Of a stretch of DNA of 7,597 nucleotides, positions 1 to 5,691 are shown one piece after another. The notes beneath the pieces are model-generated. The model made no database searches. It worked only from the letters and a program-made list of their open reading frames with translations, and was not told the origin of the DNA. The stretch comes from Mucilaginibacter sp. Lineage in GTDB: Bacteria > Bacteroidota > Bacteroidia > Sphingobacteriales > Sphingobacteriaceae. Every line of letters begins with the position of its first letter. Position 1 is the first letter of the stretch. The DNA lies in contig JACMRC010000304.1 in the NCBI GenBank assembly GCA_014376655.1, positions 1-7,597 on the forward strand, given 5' to 3'. The position numbers and the translations under genes are program-made.

Positions 1-18
1 AATATTATTGACAGACTT

Positions 19-1008
19 TTATAACGCTTTCACCTCTTCCCAAATCTTCTCATCAACCAATACGCCTTCACTAATATTCTTATTCCTTGTTTTTAAAGTA
101 TTCTCACCGGGATAGCTAATAGGTTTATCCGCATCAACTTTATCACTGCTTTTGGCGAAGTTTAATATCTCCTCTATCAGATCATCAGTTTGTTGAGTAT
201 CCTGCGGCTTAATAGCAATAAACACCTGCGATACGCCTGACTCGGTAGTTTGATCTGATATTTGCTTGGTTGACCGGCCCTGGCTTAAAACAGTAGCCAG
301 CAGATCAAGCACCAGGGTCAATCCGGAGCCTTTCCAAAAGCCAATAGGTAGTATTCGTTTTGATGCCATGATGGCAGTTGGGTCGGTACTTAGATTGCCG
401 TCTTTATCATAACCGCCGGGTACAGGTAACTGCTCGCCATAGCTTTCATACTGCAACATTTTACCAAACGAGTATTGCGATATAGCCATATCTAATACCA
501 CATGCCCGGCTTTGCGCGGTACCGAAATAACTAAAGGACTATTTCCTAATGTAGGCGTTTTGCCACCCCAGGGTGCAACGTTTGCTATAGTATTGGTAAA
601 GTTAATACCAATAAAACCAGCCTCGGCAGCTTGCCAGCCGTAGGTACCGCCCCGCATCCAATGGTTGGTATTCCTGATAGCTACACAGCCAATGCCATTT
701 GTATTAGCAAGGCTGATGACGCGATCCATACAAAAGCGTGCGTTTACAATGCCCGCCCCCAAGTTGCCGTCCCATTGCTCTATAACGCCGAAAGCGCTTA
801 CAAGGGTTGGATCATTCTCCGCTTTAATAACGCCTTCTTTTATATAGCGTACAAACGTAGGGAATCGGTTAAGGCCATGGGTGTAAACCCCATCGCGGCT
901 ATTCTCGGCAAAAACCCGGGCGCATAACTCGGCCTTATCTATAGGGAAGTTAAGATGGATAAGTACCCGATTAAATTCGGCTTTAAGTTGTTCAAAAGGT
1001 ATACGCAT
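19..1008 (-). CDS. yiaK: 2,3-diketo-L-gulonate reductase, YiaK type (malate/L-lactate dehydrogenase family)
   Basis: Encodes a 329-residue cytosolic NAD(P)H-dependent 2-oxoacid oxidoreductase of the LDH2/MDH2 fold, not related to classical Rossmann lactate dehydrogenases. The family member it most resembles, E. coli YiaK, reduces 2,3-diketo-L-gulonate to 3-keto-L-gulonate in ascorbate/gulonate catabolism. Seen here: the N-terminal stretch FEQLKAEFNRVL; YTHGLNRFP at residues 42-50, whose His44 matches the YiaK catalytic His; ANHWMRGG-like NTNHWMRGG at 113-121, then YGWQAAEAG; QLPVPGG at 193-199; RILPIGFWKGSGL at 218-230; SQVFIAI at 260-266. The length is close to YiaK's 332 residues from memory. 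The ATG at 1008 is chosen because the family begins at this Met; an in-frame ATG at 1089 would add 27 unrelated residues. It is divergent from the lipoprotein gene. No other sugar-acid gene is visible, so the physiological substrate is inferred only from family; another 2-oxoacid is possible. Confidence 0.87.
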   Translation of the reverse strand: MRIPFEQLKAEFNRVLIHLNFPIDKAELCARVFAENSRDGVYTHGLNRFPTFVRYIKEGVIKAENDPTLVSAFGVIEQWDGNLGAGIVNARFCMDRVISLANTNGIGCVAIRNTNHWMRGGTYGWQAAEAGFIGINFTNTIANVAPWGGKTPTLGNSPLVISVPRKAGHVVLDMAISQYSFGKMLQYESYGEQLPVPGGYDKDGNLSTDPTAIMASKRILPIGFWKGSGLTLVLDLLATVLSQGRSTKQISDQTTESGVSQVFIAIKPQDTQQTDDLIEEILNFAKSSDKVDADKPISYPGENTLKTRNKNISEGVLVDEKIWEEVKAL

Positions 1009-1012
1009 ACAG

Positions 1013-1020
1013 CAAATATA
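1013..1020 (-). promoter_or_regulatory. TAnnTTTG -7 box upstream of yiaK
   Basis: On the minus strand this reads TATATTTG, a full match to the Bacteroidota housekeeping -7 consensus TAnnTTTG. Only 4 bases separate it from the yiaK ATG, so a transcript from it would have almost no leader. I see no TTG -33 element 19-21 bp upstream, so the call rests on the -7 box alone. Confidence 0.4.
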
Positions 1021-1106
1021 ATTGCTTAATAACCTACAGATAAAATAATAGTGATTTAAAACAGTTATTATTGCCTTGACGTTACGCATCAGTGACTAAC
1101 AATTTC

Positions 1107-1114
1107 TATTTTTG
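1107..1114 (+). promoter_or_regulatory. TAnnTTTG -7 box upstream of the lipoprotein gene
   Basis: Reads TATTTTTG, a full match to TAnnTTTG, 13 bases before the ATG at 1128. The nearest upstream TTG (1076-1078) is too far away for a standard -33 box. Together with the minus-strand box at 1013-1020 it forms a divergent promoter region in the 119-bp gap. Confidence 0.45.
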
Positions 1115-1127
1115 TGCCGTCTGTTAA

Positions 1128-1631
1128 ATGAAGAATAAATTACCATTTCTGTTTATATCGGGGTTGATATTGATAAACCTGTTAAGCAATTCCTGCAAAA
1201 AGGATAAGCAAAACAATATCGAAGCCCTTTTCTCCAGCGGCTCCTGGCAACTGGCATCGGTTAGGTATACCATATCTGTAGGCGATACCATAAAATTAGA
1301 TACTGTATTAAATACCAAATGCGATACTACACAGGTATTCACTTTTAAAGAGGATAAAAGCTGTACTTATACGAATTTCGATTGTATCCATCAGCCAACT
1401 GCCAAAGGCAATTGGGCGTTGTCTGCAAACAACCTGTTTTTAAGTTCAGATATAGTTTGTAAGGACACTACCAAAGTAGGCAGCTCTAAACCGTTTACCA
1501 ATTCGCAGATCTATAATATTGGGCAATACTCTTTAGTATTATTAACCGGCGACATACAAAACTATACTATCAACACAAAACGCAAGGTTATACGTTATGG
1601 TTTTGTAAGGCAAAAAGCTGCCGCGCAATAG
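1128..1631 (+). CDS. Small secreted lipoprotein, lipocalin-like, function unknown
   Basis: Encodes 167 residues. Residues 1-22 form a type II signal peptide: charged MKNK, a hydrophobic run LPFLFISGLILINLL, then SNS before Cys23. The sequence continues CKKDK, typical of Bacteroidota lipoproteins. Cys23 would be lipidated and the protein anchored at the cell envelope. The mature part (about 145 residues) has GSWQLASV at 38-45, a VFTFKEDKSCTY strand at 70-81, GNWALSANNLFL at 94-105 and a C-terminal KRKVIRYGFVRQ. This order (G-x-W, then a strand with F and D, then G-x-W-x-L) resembles the lipocalin-like lipoproteins common in this phylum, but I do not recognise a specific family. Four further cysteines (65, 79, 86, 111) could form two disulfides. 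The role is unknown. It lies 55 bp upstream of purN, which seems to have its own promoter. Confidence 0.85.
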   Translation: MKNKLPFLFISGLILINLLSNSCKKDKQNNIEALFSSGSWQLASVRYTISVGDTIKLDTVLNTKCDTTQVFTFKEDKSCTYTNFDCIHQPTAKGNWALSANNLFLSSDIVCKDTTKVGSSKPFTNSQIYNIGQYSLVLLTGDIQNYTINTKRKVIRYGFVRQKAAAQ

Positions 1632-1651
1632 CTATTAATGGCTTAAACTTT

Positions 1652-1659
1652 TATATTTG
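1652..1659 (+). promoter_or_regulatory. TAnnTTTG -7 box upstream of purN
   Basis: Reads TATATTTG, a full match to the Bacteroidota -7 consensus, 27 bases before the purN TTG start. No clear -33 TTG at standard spacing. Its position right after the lipoprotein stop suggests that purN is transcribed independently. Confidence 0.5.
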
Positions 1660-1686
1660 GGTCGATAACTAACTTTATTTACAATT

Positions 1687-2265
1687 TTGAAAAAACGTAT
1701 AGCCATTTTTGCTTCAGGATCAGGATCAAATGCTCAAAAAATAATGGAGCATTTTAAACGCAGTGCCGAAGCCGAAGTTGTAGTAATATTAACTAACAAT
1801 GCGCAGGCCTATGTATTACAACGGGCCGATAATTTCGAGATACCATCACATATATTTACCCGTAACGAATTTTATAACAGTGATGATGTTATCCGCATAC
1901 TTAAAACCTTACAGGTTGACCTGATAGTGCTTGCCGGCTTTTTATGGCTGGTGCCACAATCATTACTGGCAGCTTTCCCTAATAAAATCATTAACCTTCA
2001 TCCCGCCCTGTTACCCAAATATGGTGGCAAAGGCATGTATGGCGATAACGTACATAAAGCCATCCTGGAAGCAGGCGAAGAAGAGTCGGGCATTACCATT
2101 CATTTTGTTAATGAGCAGTTTGATGAAGGCGAGGTTATTCATCAATCTAAATTCAAAATAGAACCCGGCGATAACCTGGAGATGGTAAAATTTAAAGGCC
2201 AGCAGTTAGAACATTTGCACTTCCCAAAAGTGATTGAGAATTTGCTGAAGAAAATGAAAAGCTGA
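1687..2265 (+). CDS. purN: Phosphoribosylglycinamide formyltransferase (GAR transformylase)
   Basis: Encodes a 192-residue cytosolic enzyme that transfers the formyl group of 10-formyltetrahydrofolate to GAR, the third step of de novo purine synthesis. Seen: N-terminal phosphate-binding loop GSGSN at 11-15 after strand KRIAIFAS; NLHPALLP at 103-110 with catalytic Asn103 and His105; YGGKGMYG at 112-119; SGITIHFVNEQFDEGEVI at 134-151 with the third catalytic residue Asp146. The length is normal for the family (about 190-215). The start codon is TTG at 1687: the first in-frame ATG lies at codon 20 (1744), past the GSGSN loop, and the upstream frame is closed by TAA at 1666-1668 with no ATG or GTG between. 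No Shine-Dalgarno is present, normal for this phylum. Downstream is a 448-bp non-coding gap, so it is not in an operon with purH. Confidence 0.94.
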   Translation: MKKRIAIFASGSGSNAQKIMEHFKRSAEAEVVVILTNNAQAYVLQRADNFEIPSHIFTRNEFYNSDDVIRILKTLQVDLIVLAGFLWLVPQSLLAAFPNKIINLHPALLPKYGGKGMYGDNVHKAILEAGEEESGITIHFVNEQFDEGEVIHQSKFKIEPGDNLEMVKFKGQQLEHLHFPKVIENLLKKMKS

Positions 2266-2293
2266 TTTAGTGACAGGGAGATCTCTTTTACTT

Positions 2294-2301
2294 TACCTTT
2301 G
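2294..2301 (+). promoter_or_regulatory. Orphan TAnnTTTG -7-like box before the repeat array
   Basis: Reads TACCTTTG, identical in sequence to the box in front of purH (4025-4032). It sits 29 bases after the purN stop and points into the 21-bp repeat array. There is no TTG at the expected -33 position. It could start an untranslated transcript or be a chance match in AT-rich DNA. Confidence 0.22.
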
Positions 2302-2323
2302 GGCTATTGCTAATATCAAAATA

Positions 2324-2415
2324 CCACACTATATCACACGAATTCACGCAATTATCACACGAATTCACACTATTATCACGCAGAATCACACTATATCACG
2401 CGATTTCACAGCATT
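2324..2415 (+). repeat. Array of about 21-bp tandem repeats with phased TCAC elements
   Basis: Four consecutive units start at 2333, 2354, 2375 and 2395 (lengths 21, 21, 20, 21). Each begins ATCACrCG or a close variant and has a second TCAC about 10 bp in. Units 1 and 2 agree at 19 of 21 positions; unit 4 agrees with unit 1 at 16 of 21. A partial unit with CCAC at 2324-2327 precedes them. The TCAC tetramers start at 2334, 2344, 2355, 2365, 2376, 2386, 2396 and 2406, that is, every 10-11 bp. The plus strand is poor in G, so its RNA would fold little. There are no unique spacers, so it is not CRISPR. Function unknown. Confidence 0.85.
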
Positions 2416-2514
2416 GTTTTTTACTTAAATATCTGTTAATTAATACATTACTGTAAAAAATTAATCTTATGCGCTTTTAGTTTGATTTGAGAGGCGGGAA
2501 AAATAGGCCGCTTT

Positions 2515-2535
2515 TAAAGCCGGTGTTTGGCTTTA
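2515..2535. other. Hairpin (7-bp stem, 7-base loop) in the purN-MFS gap
   Basis: TAAAGCC at 2515-2521 is complementary to GGCTTTA at 2529-2535 with loop GGTGTTT. No T-tract follows on either strand, so it is not a classical intrinsic terminator. It may be an operator-like or RNA structural element, or chance. Confidence 0.35.
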
Positions 2536-2574
2536 TACAAATTTACAAAAAATACAGCAAAAATAAAACACCCC

Positions 2575-2591
2575 AGATGATCGTGTCATCT
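2575..2591. other. Short inverted repeat AGATGA-5-TCATCT
   Basis: Perfect 6-bp arms (2575-2580 and 2586-2591) around TCGTG. It lies 62 bp upstream of the MFS -33 box, a possible distance for a regulator site, but arms this short can arise by chance. Confidence 0.2.
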
Positions 2592-2639
2592 ATAATGTCT
2601 AACTATTTCAAAATATATTAAATGCGATTTCCCTGAATT

Positions 2640-2668
2640 TAGTGATTAGTGGTTTGAGATTAACGGTT
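2640..2668 (+). repeat. Degenerate 7-bp-period repeat upstream of the MFS gene (left arm of inverted pair)
   Basis: From 2641 the sequence reads as heptads AGTGATT, AGTGGTT, TGAGATT, AACGGTT. Bases 2640-2662 match the reverse complement of 4004-4026 at 21 of 23 positions, including a perfect 12-mer (TAGTGATTAGTG). The MFS -33 element (TTTG, 2653-2656) lies inside the repeat. Confidence 0.7.
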
Positions 2669-2683
2669 AGATAGTTACTTTTA
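2653..2683 (+). promoter_or_regulatory. Candidate promoter of the MFS gene
   Basis: TTTG at 2653-2656 and TACTTTTA at 2676-2683 are separated by 19 bp. This fits the Bacteroidota TTTG / TAnnTTTG architecture, with one mismatch in the last base of the -7 box. The box ends 30 bases before the ATG at 2714. It is the only promoter in the window where both elements are visible at a standard spacing. Confidence 0.5.
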
Positions 2684-2713
2684 TCGCACCAACAAAACCA
2701 ATCTTTAGCCACA

Positions 2714-3940
2714 ATGACCATCAAACCCTCTACCAGTATTTTCCAGCTTGCAGTAATTGTAAGTGCCCTTGGTTTCTTTGTTGATACTTATGATCTTTTA
2801 CTATTCGCCATTATCCGCAAACCCAGCCTGGCGGCCCTTGGCTTAAACCCTGCTGATATACTGTCAAAAGGTGAACTACTAATCAGTGTACAGATGATAG
2901 GCATGGTTATCGGCGGCATCATCTTCGGCATTTTGGGCGATAAAAAAGGACGGCTTAAAGTTTTGTTTGGGTCGATAGTACTATACTCTATTGCCAACAT
3001 TGCCAATGGCATGGTTACCAATCTAAATCAATATATAGTTTTACGATTTATTGCAGGCATTGGCCTGGCCGGCGAGCTTGGTGCAGGGATAACCCTGGTG
3101 AGCGAGTTATTGCCGAAAGAGAAGCGCAGCATGGCAGCAGGCCTTATTGCAGGCTTCGGTTTGTTTGGTGTGGTAGCCGCATCCATAATAAGTAAAATGG
3201 TAGACTGGCGCACCTGTTACTATATTGGCGGTGTACTTGGGTTGATACTTTTATTAATGCGAATACAGGTACAGGAAAGCGGCATATTTAAAAATGTGCA
3301 GGAATCTACCACCCTAAGCAAAGGTAACTTCCTGATGTTTTTTAATAATTGGAAACGCTTTGCAAAGTATATGCAATGCATATTGATAGGTTTACCGGTT
3401 TGGTATATAATCGGCATATTAATTACTTTCTCTGACCAATTTAGTAAAGCCATGGGCATAAGCGGCGTTGAACCCGGTACTGCAATTATGTACCTGTACA
3501 TGGCCATAGCAGCCGGCGATTTTAGCGTTGGCTGGTTAAGCCAGCGTTTGCGAAGCCGCAAAAAAACACTATTTATATTTTACAGTATAGCCATCATATT
3601 TACAATCCTTTACTTTTTACAAACTGGCGGCAGCCCTGCCTGGTTCTATTTTATCTGCGTGGGTTTGGGTTATGGTGCCGGGTTAAATGTGGTTTATATC
3701 ACCAGCAGTGTAGAGCAATTTGGCACCAACCTGCGTGCATCCGCAGGTATTAGCATACCTAATATGGTACGTGGCACTTTACCTTTAATGATATTGCTGT
3801 TTAAATTTACCCGCAGCTTTTTCAACAATTATTTTGTGGGTGGCTGGGTAACCGGATTAATCATATTCGCCATTGGCATAACCGCTGCCTGGTTTTTGGA
3901 AGAGACGTATGGTAAGGAGCTGGAGTTTACAGAAGTGTAA
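2714..3940 (+). CDS. Major facilitator superfamily transporter, substrate unknown
   Basis: Encodes 408 residues with about 12 hydrophobic segments (roughly 11-33, 54-75, 83-101, 107-133, 141-161, 168-185, 220-240, 255-275, 284-302, 309-330, 345-366, 375-395), so an inner-membrane secondary carrier. Signatures seen: DTYDLLLF at 24-31 in TM1, resembling the D-x-Y-D of the aromatic-acid and sialate H+ symporter groups; loop 2-3 motif A as GDKKGR at 75-80; RFIAGIGLAGELGAG at 111-125 then SELLPKEKR at 130-138 in and after TM4; the C-half equivalent VEQFGTNLRAS at 333-343; ETYGKEL near the end. These point to a proton-coupled organic-acid or sugar-type carrier. Lying next to purH might suggest a purine-related substrate, but nothing in the protein shows it. 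It has its own promoter and 113 bp before purH. Confidence 0.88.
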   Translation: MTIKPSTSIFQLAVIVSALGFFVDTYDLLLFAIIRKPSLAALGLNPADILSKGELLISVQMIGMVIGGIIFGILGDKKGRLKVLFGSIVLYSIANIANGMVTNLNQYIVLRFIAGIGLAGELGAGITLVSELLPKEKRSMAAGLIAGFGLFGVVAASIISKMVDWRTCYYIGGVLGLILLLMRIQVQESGIFKNVQESTTLSKGNFLMFFNNWKRFAKYMQCILIGLPVWYIIGILITFSDQFSKAMGISGVEPGTAIMYLYMAIAAGDFSVGWLSQRLRSRKKTLFIFYSIAIIFTILYFLQTGGSPAWFYFICVGLGYGAGLNVVYITSSVEQFGTNLRASAGISIPNMVRGTLPLMILLFKFTRSFFNNYFVGGWVTGLIIFAIGITAAWFLEETYGKELEFTEV

Positions 3941-3986
3941 GCATCGCAAAATAGTAATATTACGACATAAAACATTTTCTCAAAAA

Positions 3987-4026
3987 ACTAATCACTAATC
4001 CTCTAATCTCTAATCACTAATCACTA
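3987..4026 (+). repeat. Heptamer tandem repeat WCTAATC upstream of purH (right arm of inverted pair)
   Basis: Five heptamers: ACTAATC at 3987 and 3994, a single extra C at 4001, TCTAATC at 4002 and 4009, ACTAATC at 4016, then a partial ACTA that runs into the -7 box. The repeat fills the region where the -33 box and spacer of the purH promoter should lie. Bases 4004-4026 are the inverted counterpart of 2640-2662 (21 of 23). Tandem heptamers can change in number by slippage, which would shift upstream sites relative to the -7 box. Confidence 0.85.
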
Positions 4027-4032
4027 CCTTTG
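4025..4032 (+). promoter_or_regulatory. TAnnTTTG -7 box of purH
   Basis: Reads TACCTTTG, a full match to the consensus, 21 bases before the purH ATG. No TTG is present at standard -33 spacing, because that region is heptamer repeat. No Shine-Dalgarno lies between the box and the start. Confidence 0.55.
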
Positions 4033-4053
4033 CGGCTCAAAAAAATCCGTTAA

Positions 4054-5586
4054 ATGAGTCAGCCCGTTGCCATTAAAAATGCCCTTATTTCAGTTTACTA
4101 TAAAGATAACCTGGAGCCTATTATTAAAGAGTTAAGCCGCTTAGGTGTAAACATATACAGTACCGGTGGTACCGAAACCTTTATCCGCAGCCTTGGGGTT
4201 GATGTTATTGCTGTTGAGGACCTTACCTCTTACCCATCTATCCTTGGTGGTCGTGTTAAAACTCTGCATCCAAAAGTATTTGGCGGCATATTGACACGCA
4301 GAAACAATAATAGCGACAAAGAGCAAATTGCACAATACGAGATCCCTGAAATTGACCTGGTTATTGTAGATCTTTACCCATTTGAAGAAACGGTTGAGTC
4401 GGGCGCCGGGCATGATGATGTGATAGAAAAGATAGATATTGGCGGTATATCTTTGATCCGTGCAGCGGCAAAGAACTTTAAAGATGTTGTGATATTGGCA
4501 TCTAAGGATGATTATACCGAGCTTGACACTATCTTAAAAGCTCAAAACGGAACAACCACTATTGATCAGCGTAAAGCATTCGCTAAAAATGCATTCAATA
4601 TAACATCAAACTACGATACGGCTATCTTCCAATATTTTAACCAGGACGAGCCGATATCAGTATTTAAACATAGCATATTAACCAGTAAAACTTTGCGCTA
4701 CGGCGAAAACCCTCACCAAAAAGGGGTTTTCTATGGCAACCTTGATGCCATGTTTAATAGCCTTAGCGATAAGGGCAAAGAACTTTCATATAACAACCTG
4801 GTAGATGTTGATGCTGCTGTAGCATTGATAGATGAATTTAACGAACCTACAGTTGCCATCTTAAAACATACTAACGCCTGTGGCGTAGCTACCCGTCAGT
4901 TTATTAAAGAAGCCTGGATAGATGCCCTGGCCTGCGATCCGGTTTCGGCTTTTGGCGGTGTCATCATCACCAATACAGAGATAGACGCAGAAACTGCTAC
5001 AGAGATAGATAAGTTGTTTTACGAAGTACTGATAGCACCGGCTTATACTGATGAAGCTGTTAGTATTCTTACGGCACGTAAAGGACGCATCGTATTAGTA
5101 CGTCAACCGGTTGAATTACCGCAAAAAGAATTTAAAACTTTACTAAACGGTGTTATTGAGCAGGATAAAGACCTTGTAATTGAAGGACCGGCAGACATGA
5201 AAACCGTGACTGAACGCAAGCCAACCGAGCAGGAATTGAAAGACCTTTTCCTTGCCAATAAGATTACAAAAAACACAAAATCCAATGCAATCGTATTGGT
5301 GAAAAACAACCAGATGCTATCAAGCGGCGTAGGTCAAACTTCGCGTGTTGATGCGTTAAGACAAGCATTAGCAAAAGCCGAGGCTTTTGGCTTTGATGTA
5401 AAAGGAGCAGTTATGGCATCAGAAGCGTTTTTCCCGTTTCCTGATTGCATTGAGATTGCTGCTGATGCCGGTATAATAGCTGTTTTGCAACCGGGGGGCT
5501 CCATCAAAGATCAATTATCAGTTGATATGGCCAATCAAAAAGGCATCAGCATGGTTACTACAGGGGTCCGTCATTTTAAACATTAA
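4054..5586 (+). CDS. purH: Bifunctional AICAR transformylase / IMP cyclohydrolase
   Basis: Encodes a 510-residue cytosolic enzyme that performs the last two steps of de novo purine synthesis: formylation of AICAR by 10-formyltetrahydrofolate, then ring closure to IMP. The N-terminal cyclohydrolase domain (about 1-200, MGS-like fold) shows STGGT at 36-40, SILGGRVKTLHPKVFGGIL at 62-80, DLYPF at 106-110 and GGISLIRAAAKNF at 130-142. The transformylase domain (about 200-510) shows LRYGENPHQ at 214-222, the catalytic Lys-His pair in AILKHTNACG (Lys271-His272), DPVSAFGG at 295-302, SNAIVLVK at 410-417, FPFPDCIE at 460-467, QPGGSIKD at 479-486, and the terminal GVRHFKH. Both domains are complete and the length is normal. 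The ATG at 4054 fits the usual N-terminus. It lies 105 bp upstream of mreB, same strand, an order familiar in Bacteroidota. Confidence 0.97.
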   Translation: MSQPVAIKNALISVYYKDNLEPIIKELSRLGVNIYSTGGTETFIRSLGVDVIAVEDLTSYPSILGGRVKTLHPKVFGGILTRRNNNSDKEQIAQYEIPEIDLVIVDLYPFEETVESGAGHDDVIEKIDIGGISLIRAAAKNFKDVVILASKDDYTELDTILKAQNGTTTIDQRKAFAKNAFNITSNYDTAIFQYFNQDEPISVFKHSILTSKTLRYGENPHQKGVFYGNLDAMFNSLSDKGKELSYNNLVDVDAAVALIDEFNEPTVAILKHTNACGVATRQFIKEAWIDALACDPVSAFGGVIITNTEIDAETATEIDKLFYEVLIAPAYTDEAVSILTARKGRIVLVRQPVELPQKEFKTLLNGVIEQDKDLVIEGPADMKTVTERKPTEQELKDLFLANKITKNTKSNAIVLVKNNQMLSSGVGQTSRVDALRQALAKAEAFGFDVKGAVMASEAFFPFPDCIEIAADAGIIAVLQPGGSIKDQLSVDMANQKGISMVTTGVRHFKH

Positions 5587-5657
5587 TATTTATACAATAA
5601 TTTGTAAATTTTATCGCTTTAACTAACAAATAGTTAATGTTATTAAGCATATATTTA

Positions 5658-5666
5658 TAAACTTTG
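5658..5666 (+). promoter_or_regulatory. Weak -7-like element upstream of mreB
   Basis: TAAACTTTG resembles TAnnTTTG with one extra base between TA and TTTG, 25 bases before the mreB ATG. No -33 element is evident. The 105-bp gap (5587-5691) is otherwise very AT-rich and has only a 5-bp stem (TACAA 5593-5597 with TTGTA 5602-5606), too weak to call a terminator. Read-through from purH is equally possible. Confidence 0.25.
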
Positions 5667-5691
5667 CAAATTATTTTGAAGCAAACTACAA

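Larger units (their letters stand above)
2266..2713. other. 448-bp non-coding gap between purN and the MFS gene
   Basis: No plausible coding region is found on either strand; the longest plus-strand ATG frame I traced here has about 14 codons. Contents in order: a TAnnTTTG-type box (2294-2301); an array of about 21-bp repeats with helically phased TCAC elements (2324-2415); a very AT-rich stretch (about 2416-2470); a 7-bp stem hairpin (2515-2535); a 6-bp inverted repeat (2575-2591); a 7-bp-period repeat (2640-2668); and the MFS promoter. No tRNA-like or recognised riboswitch structure was seen. Confidence 0.8.

Noticed and set aside
631..927. Plus-strand open frame (98 codons) opposite yiaK, with a smaller one at 665-847
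   Set aside because: Antisense to a well-supported conserved gene; composition is a by-product of its codons, with no recognisable domain or promoter.
1009..1089. N-terminal extension of yiaK to the ATG at 1089
   Set aside because: The extra 27 residues have no counterpart in the family, and the family N-terminus aligns at the Met encoded at 1008.
2333..2415. CRISPR array
   Set aside because: Units are directly adjacent with no unique spacers, and no cas genes are present.
2324..2470. Iteron-type replication origin (21-bp repeats beside an AT-rich region)
   Set aside because: No rep gene is present, the setting is chromosomal housekeeping genes, and no good DnaA box (TTATCCACA) was seen; TTATCACAC in the array lacks a base of it.
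2538..2545. Minus-strand TAAATTTG (TAnnTTTG match)
   Set aside because: It points toward purN's 3' end with no minus-strand gene to serve and no -33 element.
2591..2596. Perfect TATAAT
   Set aside because: Bacteroidota housekeeping promoters use TAnnTTTG rather than TATAAT, and no TTGACA-like partner lies upstream; expected by chance in AT-rich DNA.
2577..2621. 14-codon open frame in the purN-MFS gap
   Set aside because: Too short, no start signal, no conservation evidence.
3954..3963. Palindrome GTAATATTAC after the MFS stop
   Set aside because: No loop and no T-tract, short and AT-rich; not a terminator and no evidence of an operator.
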